This document shows, in pieces, positions 9,484-19,466 of a stretch of DNA of 64,000 bases. The notes under the pieces are model-generated. The model was not told the origin of the DNA. It made no database searches and saw nothing but the letters and a program-made list of their open reading frames with translations. The translations under genes and the position numbers were made by a program. Within the stretch, counting starts at the first letter, position 1. Each line of letters opens with the position of its first letter. Where the stretch lies: contig JALCCT010000002.1 in the NCBI GenBank assembly GCA_022640915.1, positions 1 to 64,000 of the forward strand, given 5' to 3'. This DNA comes from Bifidobacterium sp. GTDB lineage: Bacteria; Actinomycetota; Actinomycetes; Actinomycetales; Bifidobacteriaceae.

Positions 9484-10767
9484 TCACGAGTTTAGTGCAG
9501 ATGTGCCCGCGCTGATCTGCGGGTGCGAGCGCATCATGCTCACGGCCACGCCCGCGGCCACCAAGCACATAATGAGCGAGGACCCTCCAGCGGATATGAA
9601 GGGCATCGGTACGCCTATAACCGGCAGCACGCCGACCACAACCGCGATATTGACCAACGCCTGCCCGACCAGCCATATCCCGATGCACACGAGCACCATA
9701 GAGACGTAACGGTTTTCGCTCTGTATGGCAACGCTGACCAAGCACCATCCTAGTGCGACGAACATGAGGATCACCATGACCGCGCCGACGAATCCGGTCT
9801 CCTCACCAATTATGGCGAAGATGAAATCATTGTGCGCCTCAGGCAGATAGTTCCATTTCTCGCGCGAATTGCCGATGCCAACCCCGAGCAAGCCGCCCGA
9901 ACCCATTGCGTATTTCGCGTGGATAGCTTGGTAGCATTCGTCAATCGCCTGGTCGGGCGAACAGGCCTGGTAGGCGGATAAGATGCGCTGCATACGATTG
10001 GGACTGGTGATAACGAAGGCGGCGATGAAGGCGACGAGCACGCCCCCCATGCCAAGCAGCCAGCGCGTAGGGAAACCACCGATGAGCATCGCCACCACAC
10101 CGATGAATACCAGGATCATCGCAGTGCCCAAGTCCTTGCCTGCCATGACCGCCAACAGGCACAGCGCGAACATACCTACAGGTAGGCCGTAGGCGCGGAT
10201 ACCTTCCTTCTTGTAACGGCGCTGGGCGAGCTGCATACCGGAGGGCATCCAGATACACAGCGCCAGCTTGACCACTTCGGCTGGCTGCATAGTGAACACG
10301 CCTCTGACGCCGATCCAGCCCGAGTTACCGTTCACCGATACTCCCAGCGGTGTCATCGTCAGTAGCTGGAGCAGGATCGAAAAGCAGACCAGCAGGAAAC
10401 CCAGGCGCCGGTATGCCTTAACGGGGATAATCATGGCGACGAGGCCAAGCACGAATCCCACCACGCAGTACACGCCCTGCGATAGCGCCTGTTTCCAAGG
10501 CGAGGCGCCGTGCGAGATCATGGTGATCGCAGAGCTGGAGAAGACCATGATTACACCGAAGCAGGTCAGCGCCACAACCGCGATACGAAAGCCGTGATAG
10601 CACCACAGCGGATTGGACAACGCACGAATGCCGCTGTATTGCTGCGCATACCGCTCGCCCGTGCTCGGCGAGGTACCGCGTGAACCCGCAGCCGAGCCGG
10701 TGGGCTGCGCATTTGTGTTTTGCAAGCCCGTGTCTGTCAAATCAGCGGGGCGCTTACTTCGCACCAT
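9484..10767 (-). CDS. ftsW: FtsW, SEDS peptidoglycan polymerase of the divisome
   Basis: Polytopic SEDS-family glycosyltransferase that polymerises lipid II during septation together with its partner FtsI, encoded in the same cluster. 427 residues, about ten hydrophobic segments, and family motifs [32 protein letters not shown] and the C-terminal [23 protein letters not shown]. The start overlaps the murD end by 14 bases. A polar N-terminal tail of about 60 residues precedes the first membrane segment. Confidence 0.96.
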   Translation of the reverse strand: MVRSKRPADLTDTGLQNTNAQPTGSAAGSRGTSPSTGERYAQQYSGIRALSNPLWCYHGFRIAVVALTCFGVIMVFSSSAITMISHGASPWKQALSQGVYCVVGFVLGLVAMIIPVKAYRRLGFLLVCFSILLQLLTMTPLGVSVNGNSGWIGVRGVFTMQPAEVVKLALCIWMPSGMQLAQRRYKKEGIRAYGLPVGMFALCLLAVMAGKDLGTAMILVFIGVVAMLIGGFPTRWLLGMGGVLVAFIAAFVITSPNRMQRILSAYQACSPDQAIDECYQAIHAKYAMGSGGLLGVGIGNSREKWNYLPEAHNDFIFAIIGEETGFVGAVMVILMFVALGWCLVSVAIQSENRYVSMVLVCIGIWLVGQALVNIAVVVGVLPVIGVPMPFISAGGSSLIMCLVAAGVAVSMMRSHPQISAGTSALNS

Positions 10768-12178
10768 GATCGCTCACCCAGCGCCGAGCCTGAACGGCGA
10801 ATTGGTCGCCACGGTCTGCATAGGACACGAACTGGTCCATCGAAGCGCACGCAGGAGCCATCAAGACCACGTCACCGGCCTGGACGAAATCTCCGGCAGC
10901 TTCCACGGCCCGTTGCATCACCGTGGAGGCGTCTGCTGGATCGATCACATGCACCGGTATCTGGGGAGCTTGAGTGCGCAGAGCCTCAAGTATCGGCTTC
11001 TGATCGACCCCAATGACGACCGCCGCCTTTATCCGGTCATGGCAATGTGCCACGAGCTGTTCGAATCGCGCACCTTTGGCAAGACCACCGGCGATCCACA
11101 CGACGCTGCCGGGCGCGAAACTGGCCAGTGAGGCGTTGGCCGCATGGGCGTTCGTCGCCTTCGAATCGTCTACAAAGCGAATCGACCTGCCGCCCTTGAC
11201 CGGCAGCTGTGCGATGGTCTCGATGCGATGATCTCCGGGCGAGAAACGGCGCAGCGCCTCCAGCGCGGCCGATAGATCGGCACCCATGCCTCGCGCCAAC
11301 GCGAGTGCAGTGAGCACGTCGGCAATCAGATGTGGGTAGGGCGTTCCGTCCGGCTCGCACAAATGGGTGAAATCGGCGACCGGCGCTATGCGCACCGGCT
11401 GGCCTGTACCGTCGCTCCTGTCGACGATCCAGCCGCCGGATAGTCCCAGCTGACCAGGTTGCGGCTCATGGAGCGTGAACCCGACTTTGCGGCAACCCGG
11501 AGCGGTGACGGCTTGCGCGGCAAGCCGGGAGACGCGCTCGTCATCGGCATTGAAGACCAGCACACGCTTGACTGCGCAAAACACCTTCGACTTGTCAGCG
11601 GCGTAATTGGCCATGCCACCATGCCAATCGAGGTGATCGTCGGCGATGTTCGTGATGACAGCACAATCTAGCTTCAGCGACTGCGTGAAATGTAGTTGGA
11701 AAGAGCTCAGCTCAACGCACAGTACGTCGTTGGTCGGGTCGACGGCAGCGTGCGAGAGCGCGTTGCCGATGTTGCCCACGGCAGGGGCGCGCAAGCCGCA
11801 TGCCTCAAGTGCGGCCGAAGTCATTTGCGTCGTGGTTGTCTTACCGTTCGTGCCGGTGATGCCGATCCATGGCGCCGGCTTCCCCGTGCGTTCATTTGCA
11901 GCGCGCAGTCTCCAGGCCAGTTCCACTTCGCTATAGATCGCCACATCGTGCCGTTGCGCGTCGAGAAGGAACGGCGTGCGTGGATTGAAGCCCGGAGACG
12001 TGACCACGATATCGACTCGGTCCCAATCCACGTCTTCGAAGGAGTGCAAGTCAGCCTCCGGCTTGCGCTCATCCACGGTGATAATGCGCTTCGCACGGCC
12101 CTGCAGCACCTCCAAGGCGCTGCGCCCGGAGACGCCGAGCCCTGCTATGACTATGGTCTTCTCGCTGAGATCTTCCAT
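10754..12178 (-). CDS. murD: UDP-MurNAc-L-Ala:D-Glu ligase MurD
   Basis: Adds D-Glu to the growing stem peptide. 474 residues: N-terminal Rossmann-like [20 protein letters not shown] loop [19 protein letters not shown], central [10 protein letters not shown] and [12 protein letters not shown]-terminal [10 protein letters not shown]. Size and motifs are those of the family. It overlaps ftsW and follows mraY by 56 bases. Confidence 0.97.
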   Translation of the reverse strand: MEDLSEKTIVIAGLGVSGRSALEVLQGRAKRIITVDERKPEADLHSFEDVDWDRVDIVVTSPGFNPRTPFLLDAQRHDVAIYSEVELAWRLRAANERTGKPAPWIGITGTNGKTTTTQMTSAALEACGLRAPAVGNIGNALSHAAVDPTNDVLCVELSSFQLHFTQSLKLDCAVITNIADDHLDWHGGMANYAADKSKVFCAVKRVLVFNADDERVSRLAAQAVTAPGCRKVGFTLHEPQPGQLGLSGGWIVDRSDGTGQPVRIAPVADFTHLCEPDGTPYPHLIADVLTALALARGMGADLSAALEALRRFSPGDHRIETIAQLPVKGGRSIRFVDDSKATNAHAANASLASFAPGSVVWIAGGLAKGARFEQLVAHCHDRIKAAVVIGVDQKPILEALRTQAPQIPVHVIDPADASTVMQRAVEAAGDFVQAGDVVLMAPACASMDQFVSYADRGDQFAVQARRWVSDHGAK

Positions 12179-12234
12179 ACCTTCACCTGCCTGTCAATAA
12201 TGGCCTGCGCCTGATCATCCTAGAACCGGACTGA

Positions 12235-13338
12235 TCAGAGCAGCAATCCGGAGCGTCCGGCCCAGTCGGCATAGAACGTCATCAAGCCGACGAGCACGAA
12301 CATGAATTCGATCATCCAAAAACGCACGACGACCTTCGTCTCGCTCCACCCCAGCAGCTCGAAATGGTGATGGATCGGGGCCATTTTGAACACGCGCCTA
12401 TGAGTGAGTTTGAAGCATCCAACCTGAATGACGTCGGAGCATGTCTCGATGACGAACAGCCCACCGATGATCGCGGCGAGAAGCTCCGTATGCGTGGCGA
12501 CCGAGAGCGCGGCGAACAATCCACCCAAGGCCAGCGAACCCGTGTCGCCCATGAAGATTGTGGCAGGGTTGGAATTGAACCATAGGAATCCGAAGCAAGC
12601 CACGGCAGCGCAGGCCGCGATGATTGTCAGGTCCATTGGATCGGAGACTGCATAGGAGTAGCCCCCGTGGCCTGCGCCCTTGAGATGGTAGTTCTCCCAG
12701 AAGGCGATGAACGAGTAGCCCGCGAAGGCGATCATGGAGGAGCCCGAAGCCAGCCCGTCCAGCCCGTCGGCAAGGTTGAAAGCATTGGTCCATGCGCTCA
12801 TGAGGAAATTGACCCAGACGACGAAGATGACGATAGCCAATGTCCTGCCTGCAAACGCAAAATCGAAGAACGGCCGCTCGATGAAGCTCATGCCCGCTTG
12901 GGCGCTGGGAAAGCCCGATCTGGTAGGCACGATTAAGGCCAGCACAGCGTACAGCGTGGCGAAAATGAATTGCCCTGCGAATTTAGCCCCTACCGAAAGC
13001 CCGAGGTTCTGGTGTTTACTGACCTTGGCGAAGTCGTCAATGAAACCCAGAGCACCCATCGAGACCATGGCGAAGATCACCAGTAGCGCCGACCACGAAG
13101 GCACCGTGCCGGAATGCAGATAGCGGTAGAGCGCCGACGCAGCCCACCCCAGCACAATCGCAGCGATAATGGCCACGCCTCCCATGGTCGCCGTTCCACG
13201 CTTGACGAGATGGGACTGCGGACCATCCTGCCGAATGTATTGGCCATAGTGCAGCCGGTGCACCAAACGGATAAGCAGCGGCGTGCCGACGATCACCACG
13301 ATCAGCGACACAACAATCCCCACGATGAGCGAAATCAA
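12235..13338 (-). CDS. mraY: MraY, phospho-MurNAc-pentapeptide transferase
   Basis: Integral membrane enzyme that makes lipid I from UDP-MurNAc-pentapeptide and undecaprenyl phosphate. 367 residues, about ten membrane segments, with the catalytic FIDDFAKVSKHQNLGL, NAFNLADGLDGLASG, and C-terminal MAPIHHHFELLGW signature. The start I can support is a TTG at 13338 (TTG ATT TCG) after a GGGG-type site, since MISLIVGIVVSLIV matches the normal family N-terminus and no ATG is available there. Confidence 0.96.
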   Translation of the reverse strand: MISLIVGIVVSLIVVIVGTPLLIRLVHRLHYGQYIRQDGPQSHLVKRGTATMGGVAIIAAIVLGWAASALYRYLHSGTVPSWSALLVIFAMVSMGALGFIDDFAKVSKHQNLGLSVGAKFAGQFIFATLYAVLALIVPTRSGFPSAQAGMSFIERPFFDFAFAGRTLAIVIFVVWVNFLMSAWTNAFNLADGLDGLASGSSMIAFAGYSFIAFWENYHLKGAGHGGYSYAVSDPMDLTIIAACAAVACFGFLWFNSNPATIFMGDTGSLALGGLFAALSVATHTELLAAIIGGLFVIETCSDVIQVGCFKLTHRRVFKMAPIHHHFELLGWSETKVVVRFWMIEFMFVLVGLMTFYADWAGRSGLLL

Positions 13339-13462
13339 TGTTGCAACCCCACTTCTCTTGTCCGTGTCCTTGTTTCTGTCATCTCGCCTGTGCTATCTGC
13401 CCCGTAGACATCTATGCTGCGCCAGCCAACCCGAGGCTACCGCCATACTGCACGCCATGCCG

Positions 13463-15046
13463 TCACGCTTTGTGCGTGCCGGCATTCCACTGCTGCGCCA
13501 GCACGTCCAGTTCGCAGGCGTGCGAACCTTTGAGTAGCACGATCACTCCAGAGTGGGCACGCACCTGCTGACGCACAGCGGCGCGAGCCTGTCCGAGGCT
13601 ATGCACCAAGTCTACCGATACGCTCGAACCGCCGTTTGCCTCCCGGCTCCTCGAAGCCCCTCGCGCCAAGCTGGCCGCCAGCGCGTCGAGGTGGGCGTCG
13701 GTGTCGCTGCCCACCGCGATCAGCGCATCGACGCCATGGTCCACAGCATATGCGCCGATCTGCTCATGCAACGCGCCCTCTTGGTCTCCTAGCTCCAGCA
13801 TGGCTCCGAGCACCGCCATGCGGTACACCGGCTCACCTTTGCCCGGCTGCCATGCGCAGAGGCCGTCCATCCCGGCCTTCATTGAATCGGGATTTGCATT
13901 GAAAGAATCATCGATAAGCGTGAAACATGTCCCCGGCTCCTCTTCGACTTGCGAAATGGCCATGCGGTGGGGACTGATGCGTTCCACGCGACCCAAGCCT
14001 CGAGCGATCTGGTCTAATGTCATGCCAAAGTGGTGCGCGACGACAGCTGCGGCCAGCGCGTTGGCCACATTGTGCCGCCCCGTCAGGCCCAGCCACACGG
14101 TGACTGATTCGGCAGCGCCTGCCTCAGCGCGATCTCCCGACACCAGCTGCATCGTGAAACGTGGGTGGTCAAGTCCATCGGTCTCGATATTCCCGGCGGC
14201 AAGCGTTTCAGCGGCGAACGCTCCGGTGCTCACACGCTCTTGCGCTGCATTCGCGGCACTGGCCGGTGCATCCAGCTGCGGTGCGAACCAGAGCACTTTT
14301 CCAGGGGCGAGGCCCGCCATGGCAGCCACACGCGGATCGTCGGCGTTGAGCACGGCGACACCCTGAGGAAGCAGCCCGCGTACGATCTCACTCTTGGCCT
14401 GGGCGATACGCTCAACGGAACCGAATTCACCTAGGTGCGCCGTACCGACCTTGAGCACTACGCTGACATCGGGCGGCGCTATCGTGGTCAGTCGCGCGAT
14501 TTCACCGACATGGTTGGCGCCCATCTCCGCAATGAGGAACCGCGTCTCGCCCTCAACCTGCAATGCGGTCAGAGGCATGCCAATATTGTTGTTGAACGAG
14601 CCGACCGGCGCCACCGTCGGCCCCAGTTCGCTCAGCAGCGCATGCAGCAGGTCCTTCGTTGTCGTCTTGCCGACCGACCCCGTGATACCCACAATGGAGA
14701 ATGGTGCGGGCAATGCGCGCCGCAGTTCAAGATTGCGTCGGGCCAGGCTGCCCAGAGCCGCTACCGCATCATCTACGACGATCTGCAGCACCCCGACTCC
14801 AGGAACCTCATGCTCGACGATTGCGGCAACGGCACCAGCCTTCGCCGCAGCGGCTAGAAAATCATGCCCATCGACACGTTCGCCAACGATCGCGACGAAT
14901 ATCGAGCCGGAGTGCGCCTGGCGCGAGTCGGTCGTGACCGAGCTCACCTTGAGTCCGGTCGCCAGATCAGCCTTCCCCTCGCCCGACACCGACGTGATGC
15001 GGCCGGATACTGCATGTGCCGCCTCCTGCACGCTCATCGTTATCAT
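13463..15046 (-). CDS. murF: UDP-MurNAc-tripeptide:D-Ala-D-Ala ligase MurF
   Basis: Joins D-Ala-D-Ala to the UDP-MurNAc tripeptide. 527 residues. N-terminal Mur domain (VTTDSRQAHSGSIFVAIVGERVDGHDFLA), ATP loop GITGSVGKTTTKDLLHALL, central EMGANHVGEIARLT, and C-terminal DDSFNANPDSMKAGM. The ATG at 15046 lies just after GGAAGGA; a second in-frame ATG three codons later is possible. Separated from neighbours by about 120-145 bases on each side. Confidence 0.96.
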   Translation of the reverse strand: MITMSVQEAAHAVSGRITSVSGEGKADLATGLKVSSVTTDSRQAHSGSIFVAIVGERVDGHDFLAAAAKAGAVAAIVEHEVPGVGVLQIVVDDAVAALGSLARRNLELRRALPAPFSIVGITGSVGKTTTKDLLHALLSELGPTVAPVGSFNNNIGMPLTALQVEGETRFLIAEMGANHVGEIARLTTIAPPDVSVVLKVGTAHLGEFGSVERIAQAKSEIVRGLLPQGVAVLNADDPRVAAMAGLAPGKVLWFAPQLDAPASAANAAQERVSTGAFAAETLAAGNIETDGLDHPRFTMQLVSGDRAEAGAAESVTVWLGLTGRHNVANALAAAVVAHHFGMTLDQIARGLGRVERISPHRMAISQVEEEPGTCFTLIDDSFNANPDSMKAGMDGLCAWQPGKGEPVYRMAVLGAMLELGDQEGALHEQIGAYAVDHGVDALIAVGSDTDAHLDALAASLARGASRSREANGGSSVSVDLVHSLGQARAAVRQQVRAHSGVIVLLKGSHACELDVLAQQWNAGTHKA

Positions 15047-15190
15047 CGCTGGTCCTTCCGATTGCGATCGTCGTCTCTCGACCCTGATTCTTGTATTCTC
15101 ATGTCATGCGCTGTTCACACACGTTTGCGAGTCCGCACTCATGGCCCTGCACTTATAAAAACCACTATGTGCACAGCCCGAGGCGCGACT

Positions 15191-16084
15191 CTAGCCCAGT
15201 TCCCGCGAGACACGCAAGGCGCTGCGGATGTTGCCTCGGCGTACGCCCGCAGCCAGCACCATTGCTATCGCCAGCGAAAGCCGGCGTACGCTGGCGTCGT
15301 CATCGGCAAGCGAGCTGAGACTGGCGAGCGCATCAGATTCTTCGCTGCGGATAGTCAGCCGCAGCTGTTTGTCAGTGGCAAAGCCGTAGCGCTGAATCTG
15401 CTCGGCGACAACCGCTGAGGATGGCGTTCCCGCAGGCGGGACATCTTCGACGCTGCCGAGAACATCAACACCAACCGATTCAAGCGCATGCGTCCGCAGT
15501 GTCTGACTGTCGAGCGCAATAATGACCGCCGCGGCCCCGTCCTCCCCGCATACCGAAAGCGTGTGTTGCACGTCAAAAATGCCGATAGGATGGGTCAGCT
15601 CAAGCTGGCGTTCCAGCGAAGTGGAGCCAGCTGCGCTGATGACACCAACCGGATTGCCCAGCATATGGAGAAAATCGGCCAAACGCACCACGCTGGCCTG
15701 CACTTCGTCCGCATCGGCACCGCACAATGCGAAAACAGCCAGCGCATTCGAGGGGTTTGCGGCGATATCACTGGCCATCGCGCCGAGCTGCGCATCATCT
15801 GGATCAGCGAAAAGCACCGGGAACTGCGCCTGCGACACGCTCTGACGCAGCGCATGAGGGACGAGCGCGGCATACGCCCCACGCGACCTAGCCTGCTCCA
15901 AGCGCCTTCCATCAACGCCGTTCATGGGAATATACAGGCAGCCAGGTCGCACCGAGTCCATATCGTCTGCCAGGGCGGTGATCGTCACATCAGTAGCGAA
16001 TTTGGGCTCAAGGTCGAATCCATAATGCTCCACGAAGTAGCCCAATGTCATACGCCTGCCAACGGATTCGTTCACTGAACTCAT
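15191..16084 (-). CDS. Truncated MurE-like Mur ligase homologue lacking the ATP loop
   Basis: 297 residues at the place where murE lies in other dcw clusters, between ftsI and murF. The first 120 residues follow the MurE N-terminal domain (DSVRPGCLYIPMNGVDGRRLEQARSRGAYAAL, then NPSNALAVFAL). Where MurE has TGTNGKTT this protein has CGADADEV (121-128), so no nucleotide can be held in the usual way. The rest is much shorter than MurE (about 490), although the final stretch (LSLAIAMVLAAGVRRGNIRSAL) resembles a shrunken Mur end. A strong AGGAAGAGG precedes the ATG and the frame is intact, so it seems to be a maintained, non-catalytic protein. A functional murE must lie elsewhere. The role is unknown. 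Confidence 0.75.
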   Translation of the reverse strand: MSSVNESVGRRMTLGYFVEHYGFDLEPKFATDVTITALADDMDSVRPGCLYIPMNGVDGRRLEQARSRGAYAALVPHALRQSVSQAQFPVLFADPDDAQLGAMASDIAANPSNALAVFALCGADADEVQASVVRLADFLHMLGNPVGVISAAGSTSLERQLELTHPIGIFDVQHTLSVCGEDGAAAVIIALDSQTLRTHALESVGVDVLGSVEDVPPAGTPSSAVVAEQIQRYGFATDKQLRLTIRSEESDALASLSSLADDDASVRRLSLAIAMVLAAGVRRGNIRSALRVSRELG

Positions 16085-16109
16085 TGGTCAACCTCTTCCT
16101 GTCGCATGC

Positions 16110-17903
16110 TCACCAATCCACCGGAATAGCACTCTTTCGAGGCGTGGAAGTCGGCACTTCATACTTCTGCATAAGGAATTCACCGATTTGCTTGAAGACC
16201 GGGCCAGAGGTGAGGCCGCCATAGATGCCGTGCGGGTTCTTCATCACGACAGTGACGACAAAGCGCGGGTTATCGGCCGGGAGGATGCCTGACCAGTCGC
16301 CGATGATCGAGGAGAGACGGCCATCCGGACCTGCGACCTCGGCGGTGCCGCTCTTGCCGGCAATGCGATAGCCGTCAATGCCGATGAATTTCTGATAATG
16401 CTCGGCCGCAGATTCCATGGTGTCCATCATCTGTGCCGCCACATTCTCGTCGACCACTCGCGTGGGCTGCGGCTTGCTCAGGGTCGAAACATGCCCGCTT
16501 GCGTCAGTCACCGACTTGACTATCGACTGCTGCTGGCGCACGCCCTTGTTCGCGATCGTGGCGACAGCATTGGTCAACTGAAGCGCGTTCACGGTATATC
16601 CCTGGCCGAATAGCACCGTGTCCTGAGTGCGCCCATCCCACCGCTCCGGGCTGGGAAGCGATCCCCTGGATTCGCCTGAAAGGCCCAGACCGCTGCTCTG
16701 TCCGAAGCCGAACTTGGTCATGAAATCATAGCGCTGCTGATTGGTGTACTTATCTCCAGCCATCACCATGCCAACATTGGAAGACTGCTCAATAATGCCT
16801 GAGAGCGTCCAGTGCGAAGGGCCATGCGGTGAGGAGTCATGGATCACCTGGCCGTTCTTGTTGATCTGGTCGGGCACCGTGAACTTATCGGTCAGCTTGT
16901 GCGCCCCTGTCTGCAGCATGCCGGCAGCCGAGACCACCTTGCCGATCGATCCCGGCTCGAAGGTCTGGCTGACCGCCTTCGAGACGTTAAGCTTGGCCGC
17001 ATCCGTGCCGGCGGTGATCTCGTCGCTGTCGTCGATGGCCAGGATGTTCCCACTGCCGATCTCCTGCACGACGGCGATCGCCCAGTCAGCCTGGTAATGC
17101 TGTTTGGCCTGAACCAGGACCTTTTTGACGTACCAATTCACATCGGCATCGATCGTCAGCGTCACATCGCTGCCGTTGACCGCATCCTTGGATTTGGTGA
17201 CAGTGCCGGGAATCTCCTCGCCGCCGTTGCCTTGCTGGAAAACCTTGTAGCCGTTTTCGCCTGTCAGTGTGGAATTCTGCGTCTTCTCGAGGCCCGCGAC
17301 GCCTTTGCCGTCTGCGTCCACACCGCCCAAGAGAGCGCCAGCCAACGTTGCATTGGCATACAGCCGTTGGCTGCTCAGCTCGCCATAGACGATGCCGCCA
17401 AGGCCGAGTTTGTCGATGGCGCGTTTGACTTCGGGTGTCACATCCCGTTTGAGCACGGTATAACGGCTGGGTGCGCTGAGCTTAGCCCCCAACTCCATTG
17501 CGTCCATACCGAGCGCCGGGGCGACGAGCCGCGCCACAGCGGCGGCACCTGTCGTGCCGACCGGTTTGCCATCGATCTCTTGGCAGCGGCCTTGGGTGTC
17601 AGCGGTGCATGCCGTGGGCCTGAAGGTCTGCGCGACCTGCGGATCGGCAACAATGGTGTAGCGCTCAACGCTTTGCGCCAGCACCGAGCCGTTGTCGTCG
17701 AGGATCCTTCCTCGCTGCGCCCTGATGGTCACCGGTAGCGTGCGGCTCGCGCTCGCCGCCAAAGCCGTGGATCTGCCGTGCAACAGCTGGATAGAGACGA
17801 GCTGACCTATGCACAGCGCAGACACGAGAGCCAGAATTATGCTAATTGACATGCATCGCGAAGCAAACGTCTTGGATGCTGAGGTACTTCGTCTCCTATT
17901 CAT
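16110..17903 (-). CDS. ftsI: Division transpeptidase FtsI (class B PBP)
   Basis: Septal peptidoglycan transpeptidase working with FtsW. 597 residues from the ATG at 17903, preceded by AAGGAG. A short basic N-terminus and one membrane anchor (ISIILALVSALCIGQLVSIQLL) lead to the PBP dimerisation domain (RAQRGRILDDNGSVLAQS) and the transpeptidase domain with EPGSIGK (active-site Ser and Lys), SSN and KSGTAE. The start lies inside the end of ftsL (8-base overlap), so the two are coupled. Confidence 0.95.
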   Translation of the reverse strand: MNRRRSTSASKTFASRCMSISIILALVSALCIGQLVSIQLLHGRSTALAASASRTLPVTIRAQRGRILDDNGSVLAQSVERYTIVADPQVAQTFRPTACTADTQGRCQEIDGKPVGTTGAAAVARLVAPALGMDAMELGAKLSAPSRYTVLKRDVTPEVKRAIDKLGLGGIVYGELSSQRLYANATLAGALLGGVDADGKGVAGLEKTQNSTLTGENGYKVFQQGNGGEEIPGTVTKSKDAVNGSDVTLTIDADVNWYVKKVLVQAKQHYQADWAIAVVQEIGSGNILAIDDSDEITAGTDAAKLNVSKAVSQTFEPGSIGKVVSAAGMLQTGAHKLTDKFTVPDQINKNGQVIHDSSPHGPSHWTLSGIIEQSSNVGMVMAGDKYTNQQRYDFMTKFGFGQSSGLGLSGESRGSLPSPERWDGRTQDTVLFGQGYTVNALQLTNAVATIANKGVRQQQSIVKSVTDASGHVSTLSKPQPTRVVDENVAAQMMDTMESAAEHYQKFIGIDGYRIAGKSGTAEVAGPDGRLSSIIGDWSGILPADNPRFVVTVVMKNPHGIYGGLTSGPVFKQIGEFLMQKYEVPTSTPRKSAIPVDW

Positions 17904-18360
17904 GCCGGGCTCCTTCGCTGGGGCGGTATCCGCTGAGGTCGATTGAAACGGATCCCTGCTGGGGTACCATGCCCATTTGTTGGGCCTTGTCAGGCAGTGA
18001 AGCCTGCAATTCGTCGAGCTTGGCCTGATCGTCTTCCACATCTTGAGTTAGCGTGGAGATGCGGTTCTGGATCTGCGTTTGCTCGAAAGAGTTTTGGGCC
18101 ATCTGTGTGCGCAGTGCCAGGGACCCCAGCAACGACGCCGCAAGGAAGGACACAGCGACGACCACATGCAGCAGCGACATGCTGCGCGCACGGCTCCAAG
18201 CCATGAAACGCCCAAAGCCTTCGCTTACGGCACCGTGCCGGCCTCGTGTGCCCTTGACGACTTTAAGTTCAGGGCGGGTCGCAAATGCAGGCATCGTGCG
18301 GCTGTGCCGTGCGGGCGCTGCATTCGAGCGCACGGTTCGTGCTGATGGCGCCATGATCAT
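17896..18360 (-). CDS. ftsL: FtsL-like division protein
   Basis: 154 residues: basic cytoplasmic tail, one membrane segment near residues 63-83 (SLLHVVVAVSFLAASLLGSLAL), then a coiled-coil-like stretch rich in Gln/Leu (QIQNRISTLTQDVEDDQAKLDELQ). Low similarity is normal for FtsL; the call rests on topology and place between rsmH and ftsI. It overlaps rsmH as ATGA and ftsI by eight bases. Expected to form a complex with FtsQ and FtsB. Confidence 0.82.
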   Translation of the reverse strand: MIMAPSARTVRSNAAPARHSRTMPAFATRPELKVVKGTRGRHGAVSEGFGRFMAWSRARSMSLLHVVVAVSFLAASLLGSLALRTQMAQNSFEQTQIQNRISTLTQDVEDDQAKLDELQASLPDKAQQMGMVPQQGSVSIDLSGYRPSEGARHE

Positions 18361-19466
18361 CCCTTCCTGTTGCTGATGAGTGTGGGGCCATTGCGTCTGG
18401 CGTTACCACGTCTGTATTTGTCGCGCGACGCATTTCCCGACTGCGCAGGTCCCCCGGTGTCCGATCTTCCTTGCGCCACATGTTCGAACCGGCTTGCGAA
18501 GCGCTCAGGCAATCGACGTGTTAGCTCCACGCCACGAAGCCGCACAGATGCCGATCTTGGGTTGCTCTCGACCTGGCTCTCGTCCGCCTTGAGCGCGCCG
18601 CGGGTGATCTCGCGGAAGAACGGCTGCGCGTCTGGCGGTATCACCGGCAGCCCTGCTGGCACATCCGCATGCAGCCCAAGGCTCATGAAGGACTTGACCT
18701 CCTTGTCTTCCAAGGAATGATAGGACTCCACCACAATTCGCCCTCCAAGGGCCAAGTGGAGCGCGGCCTGCGGCAGTGTCGAGGCCAATTTGTCCAATTC
18801 GCCGTTGACCTCGATGCGCAATGCCTGGAACACGCGTTTGGCTGGGTTCCCTGCCGGCCGGTGTGCCTGCGGCACCACCGCATCAACCAAGGCGTTGAGT
18901 TGGCTTGAAGTGGTCAGCGGCTCGCTTTCACGGCGTCTGACGATCTCGCGGGCGATCTGCCGCGAGAAGCGCTCCTCGCCATATGCTCTAAAGATCCGTT
19001 CGAGCGCATGCTCGTCGTAGCTGGCCAGCACGCGTTCGGCGGTCAGCTTCTGCGAGACGTCCATACGCATGTCGAGCGGCGCGTTATGCGAATAGGAAAA
19101 GCCGCGGTCGTTCTCGTCAATCTGCAAGCTCGAAAGCCCTAGATCCATGAACACGGCGTTCACAGCGGAGACGCCTTGCCCTGCGAGCACGCCAGATAAC
19201 TCATCGAATGCGGCGTGCACCGGCGTGAAGCGGCCAGCAAAGCCAGCTTCACGAATGCGTCGGGTAGCCATGGCCAACGCTTCCGCGTCGCGGTCGATGC
19301 CGATGAGGCGCGCGTTCGGCGCTGCGGCGAGAAAAGCGCATGCATGCCCTGCCAAGCCCAACGTACAGTCGACGACGACGCTGCCAGGTTTGCTCAAAGC
19401 CGGCGTCACAAGTCGTACGCATTCTTCGAGGAGAACCGGGGTGTGGATCGCGGAGAAATCAGTCAT
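18357..19466 (-). CDS. rsmH: 16S rRNA C1402 N4-methyltransferase RsmH (MraW)
   Basis: SAM-dependent methyltransferase for N4 of C1402 in 16S rRNA. 369 residues starting MTDFSAIHTPVLLEECVRLV, the SAM site VVDCTLGLAGHACAFLAAAP, FMDLGLSSLQIDENDRGFSY and PAKRVFQALRIEVNGEL. It has an extra C-terminal tail of about 40 basic, low-complexity residues beyond the usual end. Its start shares one base with the mraZ stop. Confidence 0.96.
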   Translation of the reverse strand: MTDFSAIHTPVLLEECVRLVTPALSKPGSVVVDCTLGLAGHACAFLAAAPNARLIGIDRDAEALAMATRRIREAGFAGRFTPVHAAFDELSGVLAGQGVSAVNAVFMDLGLSSLQIDENDRGFSYSHNAPLDMRMDVSQKLTAERVLASYDEHALERIFRAYGEERFSRQIAREIVRRRESEPLTTSSQLNALVDAVVPQAHRPAGNPAKRVFQALRIEVNGELDKLASTLPQAALHLALGGRIVVESYHSLEDKEVKSFMSLGLHADVPAGLPVIPPDAQPFFREITRGALKADESQVESNPRSASVRLRGVELTRRLPERFASRFEHVAQGRSDTGGPAQSGNASRDKYRRGNARRNGPTLISNRKG

